Notes: generated from the letters alone by a model not told the origin. 64,000 bases of DNA from Candidatus Baldrarchaeota archaeon (GCA_030587435.1 JAUQZC010000010.1:16504-80503), one strand, 5' to 3'; counted from the stretch's first letter, positions 1 to 9,947 are shown. Made by a program: numbers and translations.

Positions 1-216
1 TCTTGCATGCAATGGGCAGTTAGGATCTTGCGAGGCCTCATCTAGTATTGATATAGCATTTGCTGCTCTTACAGCAGGGGTTCCTTCGCCTTCATGTAGT
101 ATTTCTATAGCTTCATTTGCCGCCCTTCTTATATTTCTTGGTACGGAGGTATCTTCTGCGATTTGCTTAAGAATTTGTGTTGCTTGTTCTATTTTTTCCT
201 TCGTTTCCGTACTCAT
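1..216 (-). CDS. UPF0147 family protein (3' end outside window)
   Basis: The minus-strand reading frame opens with ATG at 216 and runs off the left edge, so only the N-terminal 72 residues are present. The predicted protein is small, helical and charged, and has the signature stretches EDTSVPRNIRRAA and RAANAISILDEASQDP, which I recognise as the archaeal UPF0147 family (normally about 90 residues). Its function is unknown. It lies alone, divergent from the Zn-ribbon gene at 471. Family assignment is by recalled similarity and is fairly secure because the conserved blocks are distinctive. Confidence 0.85.
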   Translation of the reverse strand, partial: MSTETKEKIEQATQILKQIAEDTSVPRNIRRAANEAIEILHEGEGTPAVRAANAISILDEASQDPNCPLHAR

Positions 217-470
217 CGACGTTTCCCCCTTATAAGATGGTTTCTTATGAGTGTTGTTTTATTAATTATGAAAAATGAATTAAAATTTCTTTCTTCAATT
301 TAAATTTAAAATTGTTGTTGGAAAAAGTTAAATCATGCGTTAAACTTTAAATCTTAATTACGGTTAACAAGGGCATGGTAGTTTTTCATCGAGCCGTTTA
401 TTAGTTTTTTCCGAAGGGTGTCGAAGGTTTATAAGATTTATGTAATTATGTTGAACATGGAGGCGTTAAT

Positions 471-830
471 GTGTCTAAGAAAAATGAAAATAGCGAGAGC
501 ATAAGTCGGATGGTTGACTTACTGCGATCAGGCGCTGTAATGTTACGTGAAGCTTGCCCAGTATGTCACTCTCCACTCTTTAAAGTTCGAGATGAAATTA
601 TATGTCCTAAATGTCAAAAGAGGGTAGTTATTGTTCAAAGGGATGAGGAAGCCTCAAAAGTTCTTGAGGAGTCTGTTCTTTCGACCTTAAAGGGCACTTT
701 GGTTGTTAAAGTTCAGGCTTTGGAAAAGGAAATTGCCAAGGAAAAAGATCCAGACAAATTGTATGAGCTTTTAAGAATATTGGTTGCATTTTTAGAAGCG
801 TTAGAGCGAATTAAAAGGATAGGAGCGTAA
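471..830 (+). CDS. Sjogren's/scleroderma autoantigen p27-type Zn-ribbon protein
   Basis: A 119-residue protein with one zinc ribbon (C29-x2-C32 and C45-x2-C48) between a short N-terminal helix and a charged C-terminal helical region that may form a coiled coil. This layout matches the archaeal members of the Auto_anti-p27 family, whose role is not established. The start is GTG at 471 with GGAG about eight bases upstream. It is convergent with hef, whose stop lies eight bases after this gene's stop. No operon partner is visible. Confidence 0.8.
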   Translation: MSKKNENSESISRMVDLLRSGAVMLREACPVCHSPLFKVRDEIICPKCQKRVVIVQRDEEASKVLEESVLSTLKGTLVVKVQALEKEIAKEKDPDKLYELLRILVAFLEALERIKRIGA

Positions 831-838
831 AATTGTAT

Positions 839-3145
839 CTATTCGGTTTCATTGTATGGTAGAGTTAATATTTCTCTAATTTTTCTGGCCGTTTTCTCGC
901 CTATTCCCTTAACCTTTTTAAGTGTGTTCTCTGATGCGGTAAATATGTTTTCTACAGTTTTTAACTCTTTCAGCAGCCTTCTTGCAAGGGTAAGATCTAT
1001 CCCTGGAAGTCCTGAAACAATGTATTCTTGAAGTTCTCTATCACTTAATGGTATTTTTTCCTTTTTTATTGAGGGATATCGTTTTTCTTTCTTTTGCTCT
1101 CGCCTTGTTATAGCGTATATTAGGTGTGCTGTTTCGCTGGGGGTTTTTGCCCATAGGATGGGTACGTTAAAGTCGAGAATTATGCTAGCTAATGCACCTC
1201 TGACAGCATCTGGAGATATTGCTTTTCCTTTGTAGACATTTTCGCCCTCTATTATTAATATGGGTACTGTGTAGTTTCTTTTGAGGTCCGTAAGTTGTTG
1301 AAATAGTCTTTTGTCGATAATTGACTGTAAAAAGTCTTCAGTAGTTTTTCGCTCTATAGCAACTCTATCGGAAACTATGTAATCTGCTATGGGAAGTTGT
1401 TCTGGTATAAGTTTAACTCCAAGTTCCGCAAGGTACTTTGCGGTTTGTGATCTAAGTTCTCTATTATCTACATATACTTTTAATTCTTCTCGTGATTTTA
1501 TGAAAGTATCTAAGGATTTACTTGTTGTGTTAATACTTGTCACGTGAAGTTTGGTTGAAATTTCTTTTATAGTCTGTTTCATAACCTTTTCTTTGCGCTT
1601 TGCTGACCAAAAGTAAGCTTCATCTCTAGTTTTTTCAGCTATGAGTACTACCATTCTTCCAGGCCGCCTTCTCCCTGTTCGACCTCTTCTTTGAATTTGA
1701 CGTATTGCACTTGGAACAGCATCGTAACAAATAACTAGGTCACATTCAGCTATGTCTAACCCTTCCTCCGCTACACTTGTAGCCACTAGCACATTATATA
1801 TGCCTTCTTTAAATTCTCCCAAAATCCTTAACTGTTCTTTTTGTGTGAGCCCCATATCCACATCTTTTGAAGCCTGGCCAACAAATCGCGCAGGCCTAAT
1901 TCCATCGATTTGTCTTAATTCTTCAACTAACTTTTTTGCTGTGTTTCTGAACTTTGTAAACACTATAATTCTTGCTTTCTCATTTGATTGCAGATGTCTT
2001 GAGATTATTTTAATGGTTTCCTTTATTTTTGGGTGCTCGTAATTTTCCTTCATTAATTTTTGTATTAATTTCTCTACTTCCAAGAGTTTGTCATCGTTCA
2101 ATAGGGCTTCTGTAGCTTTTTGATGCCCAGGCCGCTCGGCTTCTTTTTTCATCTTTGTAAGATATTCTGCAACTGGGGTTATTCCCTGTGTTTCTAGGAG
2201 TTCCAGCATGTGGGACAACTTTAATGCTTCAGCGACTGCCAAGGAAACAGAGAAAAGACTCGAGGGCGGTCGAAGATATTCTGCAATTTCGCTCTGAATT
2301 TTCGCTCTGAGTTCAAGTAAATTCTTTCTGCTAATTTTTTTAATGTCTGAACTCTCTAAATAACCGTATTCTTTTAAAATCTTTAATCTTTCCTTTAAAA
2401 GAGTTTCTAAAAGTGTTTTTATTTTCAAAAAATCGGATGGCAATTTTACAGTTTTCCATTCCATGTAAATTGGATGGATATATTGTCTCACGTCAGGACT
2501 ATATTCTGTTCGTGTTTCTATTTGTGAAATATAAAGATTTCTACAGACCTCTTCTATTTTCTCTTTTTCTGATCCCGGTGACGCGGTTAAACCAAGTATT
2601 AATGGATGTTCTGCTTGTTTTATGTATTCTTTCGCTATATACACATATGGGTAATTGCCGACAGCTCGATGAGCTTCATCAAAAATTAATAATGAAACTG
2701 GCTTTAAATCACATCGACTAGTAATTAAATCGTTTTCTAGTGTTTGAGGAGTCATTAATATTACTTTTGAAGACTTTAAAATATTAACTCGACTCTGAGG
2801 CCTTACAGTTCCAGTTATGGCATTAATTTCGTGAGAGGGAAGGTTTAAAACAGCTCTGAAAATTTCACAGTGTTGGTTTACTAAAGGTTTGGTGGGAGCT
2901 AACATGATACATTTTGAATCTGGATACTTTAATAGGCGGTGGGCAGCAACTATTGCGGCTATTATGGTTTTACCTAGGCCTGTGGGAAGTATCACTAGAG
3001 TATTCCTTTCTAGACATTTCTCTACTATTTCTGCTTGATATTTTCGATATTCTACTGCATTTGCTTTAATCAGCGGTTGTACAACAAAATTTTGCTGTGG
3101 TTTCCTTATCATTCTTGGCGCCACACTTTTATAGGATTGCCTCAC
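839..3145 (-). CDS. hef: Hef: FANCM/XPF-type helicase-nuclease
   Basis: Hef processes stalled replication forks and branched DNA. The 768-residue protein has an SF2 helicase (Walker A PTGLGKT at 54-60, DEAH at 156-159, motif VI QRRGRTGR near 490), an ERCC4-type nuclease (D560 in VDNREL; E598-R599-K600 with D604, the ERKxxxD site) and a C-terminal tandem helix-hairpin-helix from about 710. This is the complete euryarchaeal-type Hef architecture with both enzymatic halves apparently intact. The listed start is GTG at 3145 with no clear Shine-Dalgarno site. ATG at 3112 would remove 11 residues before the conserved region and is an alternative. The gene stands alone between short convergent or divergent neighbours. 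Confidence 0.95.
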   Translation of the reverse strand: MRQSYKSVAPRMIRKPQQNFVVQPLIKANAVEYRKYQAEIVEKCLERNTLVILPTGLGKTIIAAIVAAHRLLKYPDSKCIMLAPTKPLVNQHCEIFRAVLNLPSHEINAITGTVRPQSRVNILKSSKVILMTPQTLENDLITSRCDLKPVSLLIFDEAHRAVGNYPYVYIAKEYIKQAEHPLILGLTASPGSEKEKIEEVCRNLYISQIETRTEYSPDVRQYIHPIYMEWKTVKLPSDFLKIKTLLETLLKERLKILKEYGYLESSDIKKISRKNLLELRAKIQSEIAEYLRPPSSLFSVSLAVAEALKLSHMLELLETQGITPVAEYLTKMKKEAERPGHQKATEALLNDDKLLEVEKLIQKLMKENYEHPKIKETIKIISRHLQSNEKARIIVFTKFRNTAKKLVEELRQIDGIRPARFVGQASKDVDMGLTQKEQLRILGEFKEGIYNVLVATSVAEEGLDIAECDLVICYDAVPSAIRQIQRRGRTGRRRPGRMVVLIAEKTRDEAYFWSAKRKEKVMKQTIKEISTKLHVTSINTTSKSLDTFIKSREELKVYVDNRELRSQTAKYLAELGVKLIPEQLPIADYIVSDRVAIERKTTEDFLQSIIDKRLFQQLTDLKRNYTVPILIIEGENVYKGKAISPDAVRGALASIILDFNVPILWAKTPSETAHLIYAITRREQKKEKRYPSIKKEKIPLSDRELQEYIVSGLPGIDLTLARRLLKELKTVENIFTASENTLKKVKGIGEKTARKIREILTLPYNETE

Positions 3146-3235
3146 TTAGGTTAAATATTAAATTATCAAATTCGACTATATTTTTTACCTAAATTCAATT
3201 TGTTACATTTCTTATAGATTGTGGAGGTGTGCTTA

Positions 3236-3574
3236 TTGAGTAAGGGGGATTTTTTCCCCTCATTTACGGAAGCGGAACTCTATGAACTCACCATGCCCGG
3301 GCGTCTTATCGGTAAAGAAGTTTTAGATGGTAGTGCTCGTAGGATTGGTATAGTTAGAAGTGTTCGTATAAGATTGCCGGATTTGAAAGTTGAATTAGTT
3401 ATTAAGGGGCTTGAGATAGAGTTCCCGGTTGATGTGTCCAATATTTCTGCAGTTGGTACAGTTATTCAGCTTAAAAACGTAATTAAGGAAGCTGAGGAAA
3501 TAGAGATACACGATGTTGTACGCTTGAGGAAAGAAGTCTGGGAGGAAATAAAGACATATTTAGGAAGCAAGTAG
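3236..3574 (+). CDS. small PRC-barrel-like protein
   Basis: I do not recognise a named family with certainty. The middle (GRLIGKEVLDGSARRIGIV) and the alternating beta pattern after it look like a PRC-barrel, a fold used by small archaeal proteins linked to RNA processing or cell division. A GTG at 3221 is possible, but GGAGGTG at 3223-3229 lies seven bases before an in-frame TTG at 3236, so I start there (112 residues). The gene is divergent from hef, which raises the possibility of a shared control region, and convergent with the PAPS-reductase-like gene. Confidence 0.7.
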   Translation: MSKGDFFPSFTEAELYELTMPGRLIGKEVLDGSARRIGIVRSVRIRLPDLKVELVIKGLEIEFPVDVSNISAVGTVIQLKNVIKEAEEIEIHDVVRLRKEVWEEIKTYLGSK

Positions 3575-3602
3575 AGATGCTAAGATTCAACGGTAAAATT
3601 GT

Positions 3603-5531
3603 TTAAAGGAGAACTGGGCATTCTCCGAGACATTTTTCACAATGAGTACAAAGAGCCTTATCGATAACGGCTTTACCGTTAATGATGCTTATTGCGCCAT
3701 TTGGACATTTACTTACACATATCCCACATCCTACACAGTAAATCGCCCTAACAATAGTTTTAAATACTTTTTCAACGATTTTCCTAGGAATCTCCTTGTC
3801 ATCTTTTACTCTGATCACAAAACGGCCTGTTTGAAATATTCTGCAAGTAAAGTCTTTACCCATTAAGTTAACAATACCAAGTTCCTTGCTAGTTTTGGCC
3901 TCTCCCAATATCGATAGGAAATTTGATATCCTTTCTAAGTCTATGCGAGTATTCAATGTAGCTTTAATAATGCTTTCCGTAGCGTTTACACTACATGTCT
4001 CCCCTTCATAGATTAGTGTATACTCTAATCTCTCTAGTGCACTTCTTGTTTCAGAGATAACGCAAGTTAAACCTAAAGCTTTTGCCAACTCTTTTTGACT
4101 TTTTGAAAGCCTTCGCCATCTCCAAAATCCATACGTCACCCATTCTCTCGGAAATCCGTATGTTTTTCTCCACTTTTCTAATTCTTCTTCCCATTTCTCC
4201 CAGAGGGAAGGATGGGTTTTCTTTATGTTTTCTATTTCTGCAAGTTTTAAAGCTGGGCAAACCCAACAGCCTATTCTGAAGAATCCAATTTCGTAAAGCG
4301 GATTATATGGTATGCGTGTTTTAAAAATGTATAACCAGGTTTGAAGTGCAGTCCAGTCGTGAATAGGACTTGCACCGATTTGACCTGGAACCCACGGGTT
4401 TCGCCATATTTTTGGCTCTTTGGATCTTCTTTCTGATTCATATTTTCGTTGTCCGATGAATGTTAAGCAACCGTTTGGGAAATTTTCCCTGATTAATCGT
4501 GTTGTTGGACCTAATTTGTTGGTTTTACAACATATTCTGTAATCCCTACCGGGTGGTCCGAACTTTTCAACAACTCGCCAAAAAACATCCTTATTGACAT
4601 GTTTTACAAGTAAGCGATTTTCTAAGCCTAATTGTTGCAGAAATTTCAATGCATACTTTACAGTTTCAGGAAATTCTATACCAGTATCTATGAAAAGTAT
4701 CTTTATTTTTGGTCCCAATGCCTTAAGAACTAACAACAGTGTTGCTAAACTATCTTTTCCCCCACTAAACGCAACAGTAACTGGCTTATTGACGCTTTTA
4801 ACAACATTTTTAATGAATGTTAAAGCTTTACTTTCCTGTTCTTCCAGAAATTTCATATTAGCATCTATCACGTCTCTCCAAGTTTGTCCTCCAGGCAAAA
4901 CTTCATCTTGTACCGGGGGCTCAGCTTCTCTTACTTTAACAGCTAGTCCTTTTTCTCTTTTTTTCATATCTTTTCCTTTTATTTTAGCGGTACCTACGGC
5001 CACTACCTCGTCTTGTTCATTAACAATTATTACATGATCTCCCTCTAATATTTCCTCGTCGCAATCCAGAATTCCGGGCGCTAAAAGATTTTTTCCATCA
5101 ATAATAGCCTGAGCAGCTATGTTATCTATCTTTACCCACTTTTTACAATGAAATTTCCAGAGTAGACGCGCAATTGGAAGTTTAGGCACAAATTCCCACT
5201 TCATGCTGAGCGGGGAAAAGCGAACGTATCCCATAATTTTTCCATCAAAAATTATTTCGTCCATACGATCGATATAGGACGTCTTGTTGAGCAGTATTAT
5301 TTTATTTTCTGGTATTACATGGTCTCCCAAATGTTCACCAAATTGGGAATCTATTGTTTTTCTAATTAGCTGTACGTCGCATTTAAAGGCTGGTCTTACA
5401 TCTCCTGGCGGGGCAATGGGAATGTGAACTAGGGAACCGTTGCAACGTTCACATCTATCACCCAATATTGGAACATTGCATGAAATGCACCATAACAATT
5501 TTACTTTTCCAAAATATGGGGCTTTTGACAT
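3603..5531 (-). CDS. PAPS/APS reductase-like PP-loop protein with PUA-like and ferredoxin domains
   Basis: A 642-residue multidomain protein. The N-terminal zinc ribbon uses C15, C18, C27 and C30. A PUA-like RNA-binding region follows at about 130-195. A PP-loop core carries FSGGKDS near residue 256, with a CC pair (ICCKTNK) and a later CWVCP about 90 residues on. That CC...CxxC spacing is what [4Fe-4S] APS reductases use. The C-terminus has two ferredoxin motifs (CVGCGICVSKCP and CTHCEKCLGECP). Archaeal proteins of this type are annotated as PAPS reductases. The PUA-like segment leaves tRNA sulfur modification open as an alternative. Start ATG at 5531. No sulfate-activation genes lie nearby. 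Confidence 0.85.
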   Translation of the reverse strand: MSKAPYFGKVKLLWCISCNVPILGDRCERCNGSLVHIPIAPPGDVRPAFKCDVQLIRKTIDSQFGEHLGDHVIPENKIILLNKTSYIDRMDEIIFDGKIMGYVRFSPLSMKWEFVPKLPIARLLWKFHCKKWVKIDNIAAQAIIDGKNLLAPGILDCDEEILEGDHVIIVNEQDEVVAVGTAKIKGKDMKKREKGLAVKVREAEPPVQDEVLPGGQTWRDVIDANMKFLEEQESKALTFIKNVVKSVNKPVTVAFSGGKDSLATLLLVLKALGPKIKILFIDTGIEFPETVKYALKFLQQLGLENRLLVKHVNKDVFWRVVEKFGPPGRDYRICCKTNKLGPTTRLIRENFPNGCLTFIGQRKYESERRSKEPKIWRNPWVPGQIGASPIHDWTALQTWLYIFKTRIPYNPLYEIGFFRIGCWVCPALKLAEIENIKKTHPSLWEKWEEELEKWRKTYGFPREWVTYGFWRWRRLSKSQKELAKALGLTCVISETRSALERLEYTLIYEGETCSVNATESIIKATLNTRIDLERISNFLSILGEAKTSKELGIVNLMGKDFTCRIFQTGRFVIRVKDDKEIPRKIVEKVFKTIVRAIYCVGCGICVSKCPNGAISIINGKAVIDKALCTHCEKCLGECPVLL

Positions 5532-5570
5532 TTTAAAACCCTAACTCTTTAATTTAGACTTAATTCGGAG

Positions 5571-6848
5571 TTAGTATGATATTTTTGCACTATATGGGGG
5601 GACGCCTATTATTGATTCAGCTGCTTTTGCTACTTGCTCTCGGTAGGGTTCCCATGTGTAGACTCTTATTATGTTCATAAATCCTCTTAATGCATCAATT
5701 AGCTGAGATGCGTCTCTTAAATTAACTGGAACTTTGGCTCCTTCTTTTGTTCTGTAAAATACTGGTATTTTCATGGGTTCCATTTCTATTGAGTGTCTGT
5801 AGGGCACTGATGGCAGTGTTGGTACATCGATGATGACATTTTCTCTGTCTACATTAGCTTGTTCAGCTATTTCTTCTTCGATTTTTTCTCTGACTTTTTC
5901 GTTCGTAAAAATACTTGAGACCGTTTCGTCTCGTACATAAAAGGTACGGTTGTACGCAGCTTTAAGAAGTTGCCTTCTTTCAAGTTTTTTAATGATTTCA
6001 TTGGATTTTTCAACTTTTCTCAACATGGTCCAAACAGTATAATCATCTAAAGATAGATATTCGTCTATATTCGAGAAGCTGACGAGAGGAATTTCGTCTT
6101 TAGCAAATTCCATAGCTTTTAAAAGCATAATTTGCACGGCCCTTGCAACTTTATGGAAATATATACTTTTAAACGATTCAATACGAGCAAGAATAAATGC
6201 CTCTAAGCTGGAAAGAGCAGTTAAATCTACCGATAAATTTCCATTTAAAACGTCCATGGTATATATCAATCTAAAAATATCTACATAGCCGTATTCAGCA
6301 CCTGTATGATAACTATCTCTGATTATAAAGTCCATTTTATCAACGTCAACAGCGCTAGAAATTATTTGATCCAAGAAAAATCTTCCTTCTTCTCTTAAAT
6401 TCCCTGTTGCAAGTTTGCTTATTCTTCGCGGAGAATAGCCCATATTACTTAATATATCTGCAAGTTCGGAATCCGAGATTATCCATTGCGTTAAATTTTC
6501 ATGTGTCTTCCCAAGATATTTTATTGATAAAGATTCGTATATGTGCGAAAAGGGACCATGACCTACGTCATGAAGTAATCCAGCAATTCTAACCATTTGG
6601 ATGTCTTCGTCAGTTAAATTTACGGGTAAACTTTCTGCTAAAACACCAGCAAGATACATTACGCCAATGCTATGCTCAAATCTTGTATGATTAGCGCCTG
6701 GATAAACATATTCCGCTCCTGCTAGCTGTCTTAATCTTCTAAGTCTTTGAACTACACGAGTATCTATGAGTTCCTTTTCCAATTCTGTTATGTGGACATA
6801 ACCATAAATAGGGTCTTTAATGAACCCCCAATACGTTCTCTTCTTCAA
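5571..6848 (-). CDS. HD-domain phosphohydrolase (COG1078 family)
   Basis: A 425-residue protein of the COG1078 HD superfamily, related to dNTP triphosphohydrolases. The metal-binding signature is visible as TRFEHSIGV near 55-65 followed by HDVGHGPFSH near 92-102, with a further conserved D (SAVDVDKMDF) downstream. The substrate cannot be read from sequence; nucleotide hydrolysis is the family expectation. The start is TTG at 6848, supported by GGGAGATC five to ten bases upstream on the minus strand. It is co-directional with the mevalonate genes but 69 bases after acnX-small, so co-transcription is uncertain. Confidence 0.88.
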   Translation of the reverse strand: MKKRTYWGFIKDPIYGYVHITELEKELIDTRVVQRLRRLRQLAGAEYVYPGANHTRFEHSIGVMYLAGVLAESLPVNLTDEDIQMVRIAGLLHDVGHGPFSHIYESLSIKYLGKTHENLTQWIISDSELADILSNMGYSPRRISKLATGNLREEGRFFLDQIISSAVDVDKMDFIIRDSYHTGAEYGYVDIFRLIYTMDVLNGNLSVDLTALSSLEAFILARIESFKSIYFHKVARAVQIMLLKAMEFAKDEIPLVSFSNIDEYLSLDDYTVWTMLRKVEKSNEIIKKLERRQLLKAAYNRTFYVRDETVSSIFTNEKVREKIEEEIAEQANVDRENVIIDVPTLPSVPYRHSIEMEPMKIPVFYRTKEGAKVPVNLRDASQLIDALRGFMNIIRVYTWEPYREQVAKAAESIIGVPPYSAKISY

Positions 6849-6917
6849 TTTTGATCTCCCTAAAATATTTTAAAACAATTTAATAGATTTGCACATATTT
6901 TGAATTAAAAACATCTT

Positions 6918-7361
6918 TTATTGTTTATGTTTTCGAGACTTTGACAATATAACTACAATTCCATGGTTTCCATTTACTTGAACCATATCACCAGTTTCAA
7001 TCGTTTTAATCGGATCTTTATCTAATTTATCTACTAGGGGTATATTTGCAAGCACGCATCCTGCAACAATTATGGGCTCCGATTCTAGATTAATTATAGC
7101 TAATGGAGCTGTTCCTATTTTCGCCATGTGATAAATTACATATGAGCCCACAGTGCTACCCTTACCATAGGGGAAAACCAAAATTTTGCCAGATATTGTT
7201 TTTCCTTCGAGTTCATGTCCTCTTTCGGTAACAACACCGCTTAATGGATTAACACCACCGTAGAATGATATTGGTTGAGAAGTAACAAGGGCTTTTCCTT
7301 CAACTCTCCCCTCGACTAGTCCCCTCCCCTTCAGTACTATTTTTTTATTTTCTTCGCGCAT
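6918..7361 (-). CDS. phosphomevalonate dehydratase small subunit (AcnX small, DUF126)
   Basis: The small subunit of the AcnX-type dehydratase that converts mevalonate 5-phosphate to trans-anhydromevalonate 5-phosphate in the archaeal mevalonate pathway. The 147-residue protein carries the DUF126 core (GGVNPLSGVV, FPYGKGSTVGSYV), the swivelling domain of aconitase-like enzymes. It starts with ATG one base after the large-subunit stop, so the two are almost certainly co-translated. Function is from family knowledge (characterised in Aeropyrum), and the neighbouring UbiD and UbiX homologues strongly support it. Confidence 0.93.
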   Translation of the reverse strand: MREENKKIVLKGRGLVEGRVEGKALVTSQPISFYGGVNPLSGVVTERGHELEGKTISGKILVFPYGKGSTVGSYVIYHMAKIGTAPLAIINLESEPIIVAGCVLANIPLVDKLDKDPIKTIETGDMVQVNGNHGIVVILSKSRKHKQ

Positions 7362-7362
7362 A

Positions 7363-8583
7363 TTATATCCCTTCTACGGCGGTTTTAATGATTTCTTCTA
7401 ATGTTGCTATTCCTACGTCTAGTTTTTCTAAGCCTGTTAGGTAGTAACATGCTTTTGCGGAATTTGTGAGGATCTTTTGAAATCCAAGTGTCTTTAAAGG
7501 TGAAACTACTATACACGTGTCTGTAATAATTTTGCCACCAGATTTCTCGATTATATCTGTATAGCCAGCTCTATCTGCGAGGATCTTTATATTGGCAGCA
7601 GTTCCAACCCAGAACTCGATGTCTCCTTGTATTTTCCTATTTCTTAACATTTGGGCAATTTTTCCTATTTCTTGTATGCTTGCATGGGGGCATCCTATGT
7701 ATATAAGGTCTGGGCTTGAGGTTAATTTATATTCTTCAAAAACAGGTTTTATGTCGTCTTCTTCTACTATTATTCTTTCCATATTGCTTTTTCCATCCTG
7801 TAACTGTTTGTTTTTAATTATGGCTTCTATCGTATAATTTTCGATATGGAAAAGTGATATACTTCCTGAAGTCGCTAAACCGGCAGATAAAGCCTTTAAA
7901 CACTCCGTATCTGGGGGCATTCTAGTATATGAAAATAGAGGAACGCCAGTCTTTATCTTTTTACCAACTACATAGCCTAAGATGCTGTAATCAGCTGGAT
8001 ACCGCAACTTAGCCTTTAATTCTATGTAATGTGTTGGAAATCTGTTTTCTTCCATATGAAAACCGTAAAAAGCTGTTTTTCCCGTCAAGGCTGATGCAAG
8101 GGCTAATGGCCCACCTTCTCTATTTGTTCTTGCACCCAAAACCGAGTTAGCGTACGTTACTGCGGAGGATTCTGCCCATGCTACGTGTTCCCTATATTTT
8201 GGTGAATTACCAATTAGATAAGGTATGCAACTGCATGTTGGTAGAATATCCATTTGCATGTACAAACTAATTATTTTTAGTTGTTTTTCAGCGAACTCCT
8301 TAGGGATTCCCATTTTTTTCCAATTTTTTATGTCCATACCGGCTGGATTAAGTGTTGATAATATTTTACTTTTTCCTCCAAGTCTAACTAAGTCTTCCAG
8401 AAGTTGAATACCTGGATCTCCAATGTTCTTATACGATACTCCGGAAACTTGCGCGCTGTTTATGTTAATTAATTTTTGGGCACCTAGAGCTTCTCCAACT
8501 TTAACAATTAATCTCATGGCTAGCCTAGTAGCTTCTCCATACTCTCCATCGAGCATTTTTTCTTCTTCTTTAGTTAGAAACAT
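7363..8583 (-). CDS. phosphomevalonate dehydratase large subunit (AcnX large)
   Basis: A 406-residue AcnX-type catalytic subunit, an aconitase-superfamily protein expected to bind a cluster near conserved cysteines (CSCIPYLIGN near 117-119 and IGCPHAS near 296). It would dehydrate mevalonate 5-phosphate. The ATG at 8583 overlaps the stop of the UbiD-type gene (TAATG), which indicates translational coupling. Related bacterial AcnX enzymes act on hydroxyproline derivatives, but the archaeal operon context argues for the mevalonate role. Confidence 0.93.
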   Translation of the reverse strand: MFLTKEEEKMLDGEYGEATRLAMRLIVKVGEALGAQKLININSAQVSGVSYKNIGDPGIQLLEDLVRLGGKSKILSTLNPAGMDIKNWKKMGIPKEFAEKQLKIISLYMQMDILPTCSCIPYLIGNSPKYREHVAWAESSAVTYANSVLGARTNREGGPLALASALTGKTAFYGFHMEENRFPTHYIELKAKLRYPADYSILGYVVGKKIKTGVPLFSYTRMPPDTECLKALSAGLATSGSISLFHIENYTIEAIIKNKQLQDGKSNMERIIVEEDDIKPVFEEYKLTSSPDLIYIGCPHASIQEIGKIAQMLRNRKIQGDIEFWVGTAANIKILADRAGYTDIIEKSGGKIITDTCIVVSPLKTLGFQKILTNSAKACYYLTGLEKLDVGIATLEEIIKTAVEGI

Positions 8584-9947
8584 TAATTATCTTCCTCTGT
8601 TAAGCTATTGATGTCAATTTTTTCTTCCAGGGGTATTTTTGCTCTTTCGAATTTTTCTTTAGGTTTAGCGAACGGTCTTGTAGCATCAATTCCCATTTTT
8701 GTAGTCAACAGGGTAATTTGATCCGCAGAGGGATCTAAACTTGAACCTCTAACATTTTGTATTATCACTAAATCTCGAGAGGCATTAAATCTTGTTGCGA
8801 TTGCCCATTCCACTTCTCCCATGTCGTAAGGATTTATGTCTTCATCGACTACAACAACATGTTTAAGGCTTGGGTGAGCTGCAAAGGCGGCTAAAATAAC
8901 GTTCTTAGCATCACCGTCAGTTTGCTTCTTAATGGAAATGACTGCATGTAACCATCCGCAACCGCCTAAAGTTAGATGGACTCCTCTTACATCAGGTACG
9001 ATGGACTTGACGGTAGCCCATATCTGCGCTTCCCTTGGAAGACCCATCAATAGCTTATGTTCGCTTCCTGCGGGAAGAATAACTTGATAAATAAAATCGT
9101 CTTGGTTATAATACATTTTTTCTATTTTTATTACAGGTTGTTTTCTCACAACATCGTACGTGCCTGTTAAATCAACAAACGGCCCTTCATCGACCTCTTT
9201 GCCGTATAAAATTTTTCCCTCAATAATTATTTCTGCCCCCGCTGGAACCTCTAATCCGGTATATGGACATATGGCGGTTTTTAGAGCCCCTCTAAGAAGG
9301 GTATTTGCTACGTGAAGTTCATCTACACCGTAAGGGGCAGGTGATGATGCAGCAATTAGAATTGCCGGGTGTGTTCCAATGGCAATAGCTACGGGAACAT
9401 CTTTTTTTTCTTTCCAGTAAGCTGTTATTATTTTATACAAATGTCTCGGCACAACTCTTATGGCTAAGTGTTTTTTATCAATAACCAATATTCTGTGTAT
9501 CGATGCGTTTTGGGTACCGGTTTTTGGGTCTTTTGCAAACACGATTCCAGCTGTTATATAGGGTCCAGGGTCTTTTTCGTAATGGGTAAGTATTGGAAGA
9601 TTGTTTATATTTGGGAGGTCTTTATTAAGTTTAGAAAAGGGAAATTCGGTGAGTTTTGGCTTCTTTGGATTTTTAATCGCATTTGATATTTTTTCATGTA
9701 GTTTGTCGATGGTGGTTCTTAAAGCTTTGCAAATTCTTTTTCTGGTACCGCAGATGTTTGCTACTATGAATCCGTTTTTTTGCTTAATTTTTTTGAAAAG
9801 AAGTGCCGGTCCGTTGCCGTTGTCAAATTTTTTAATTACAGCTGCTATTTCATACTTGGTGCTCAATTCTTTCCTGATAGTTATCAACTCTTTGGCTTCC
9901 TGTTCCAGCTCTGACATAAAATCTCTTAAGCTCACTTCTCCCCCCAC
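8583..9947 (-). CDS. UbiD-type decarboxylase, trans-anhydromevalonate 5-phosphate decarboxylase
   Basis: A UbiD-superfamily protein that needs prenylated FMN from UbiX. In the archaeal mevalonate pathway the enzyme in this position decarboxylates trans-anhydromevalonate 5-phosphate to isopentenyl phosphate. Visible family features include CPYTGLEVPAGAEI, EGPFVDLTGTYD and the late acidic/arginine block DEDINPYDMGEVEWAIATR. The widest reading frame begins at GTG 9947. A GGGGAG stretch just inside it points to GTG 9935 or ATG 9917 as other possible starts, so the N-terminus is uncertain by up to ten residues. It overlaps ubiX by 16 bases. Confidence 0.92.
   Translation of the reverse strand: MGGEVSLRDFMSELEQEAKELITIRKELSTKYEIAAVIKKFDNGNGPALLFKKIKQKNGFIVANICGTRKRICKALRTTIDKLHEKISNAIKNPKKPKLTEFPFSKLNKDLPNINNLPILTHYEKDPGPYITAGIVFAKDPKTGTQNASIHRILVIDKKHLAIRVVPRHLYKIITAYWKEKKDVPVAIAIGTHPAILIAASSPAPYGVDELHVANTLLRGALKTAICPYTGLEVPAGAEIIIEGKILYGKEVDEGPFVDLTGTYDVVRKQPVIKIEKMYYNQDDFIYQVILPAGSEHKLLMGLPREAQIWATVKSIVPDVRGVHLTLGGCGWLHAVISIKKQTDGDAKNVILAAFAAHPSLKHVVVVDEDINPYDMGEVEWAIATRFNASRDLVIIQNVRGSSLDPSADQITLLTTKMGIDATRPFAKPKEKFERAKIPLEEKIDINSLTEEDN

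Noticed and set aside
4594..5037. 147-residue plus-strand frame inside the PAPS-reductase-like gene
   Set aside because: Shadow frame of a clear multidomain protein; low-complexity composition and no ribosome-binding site.
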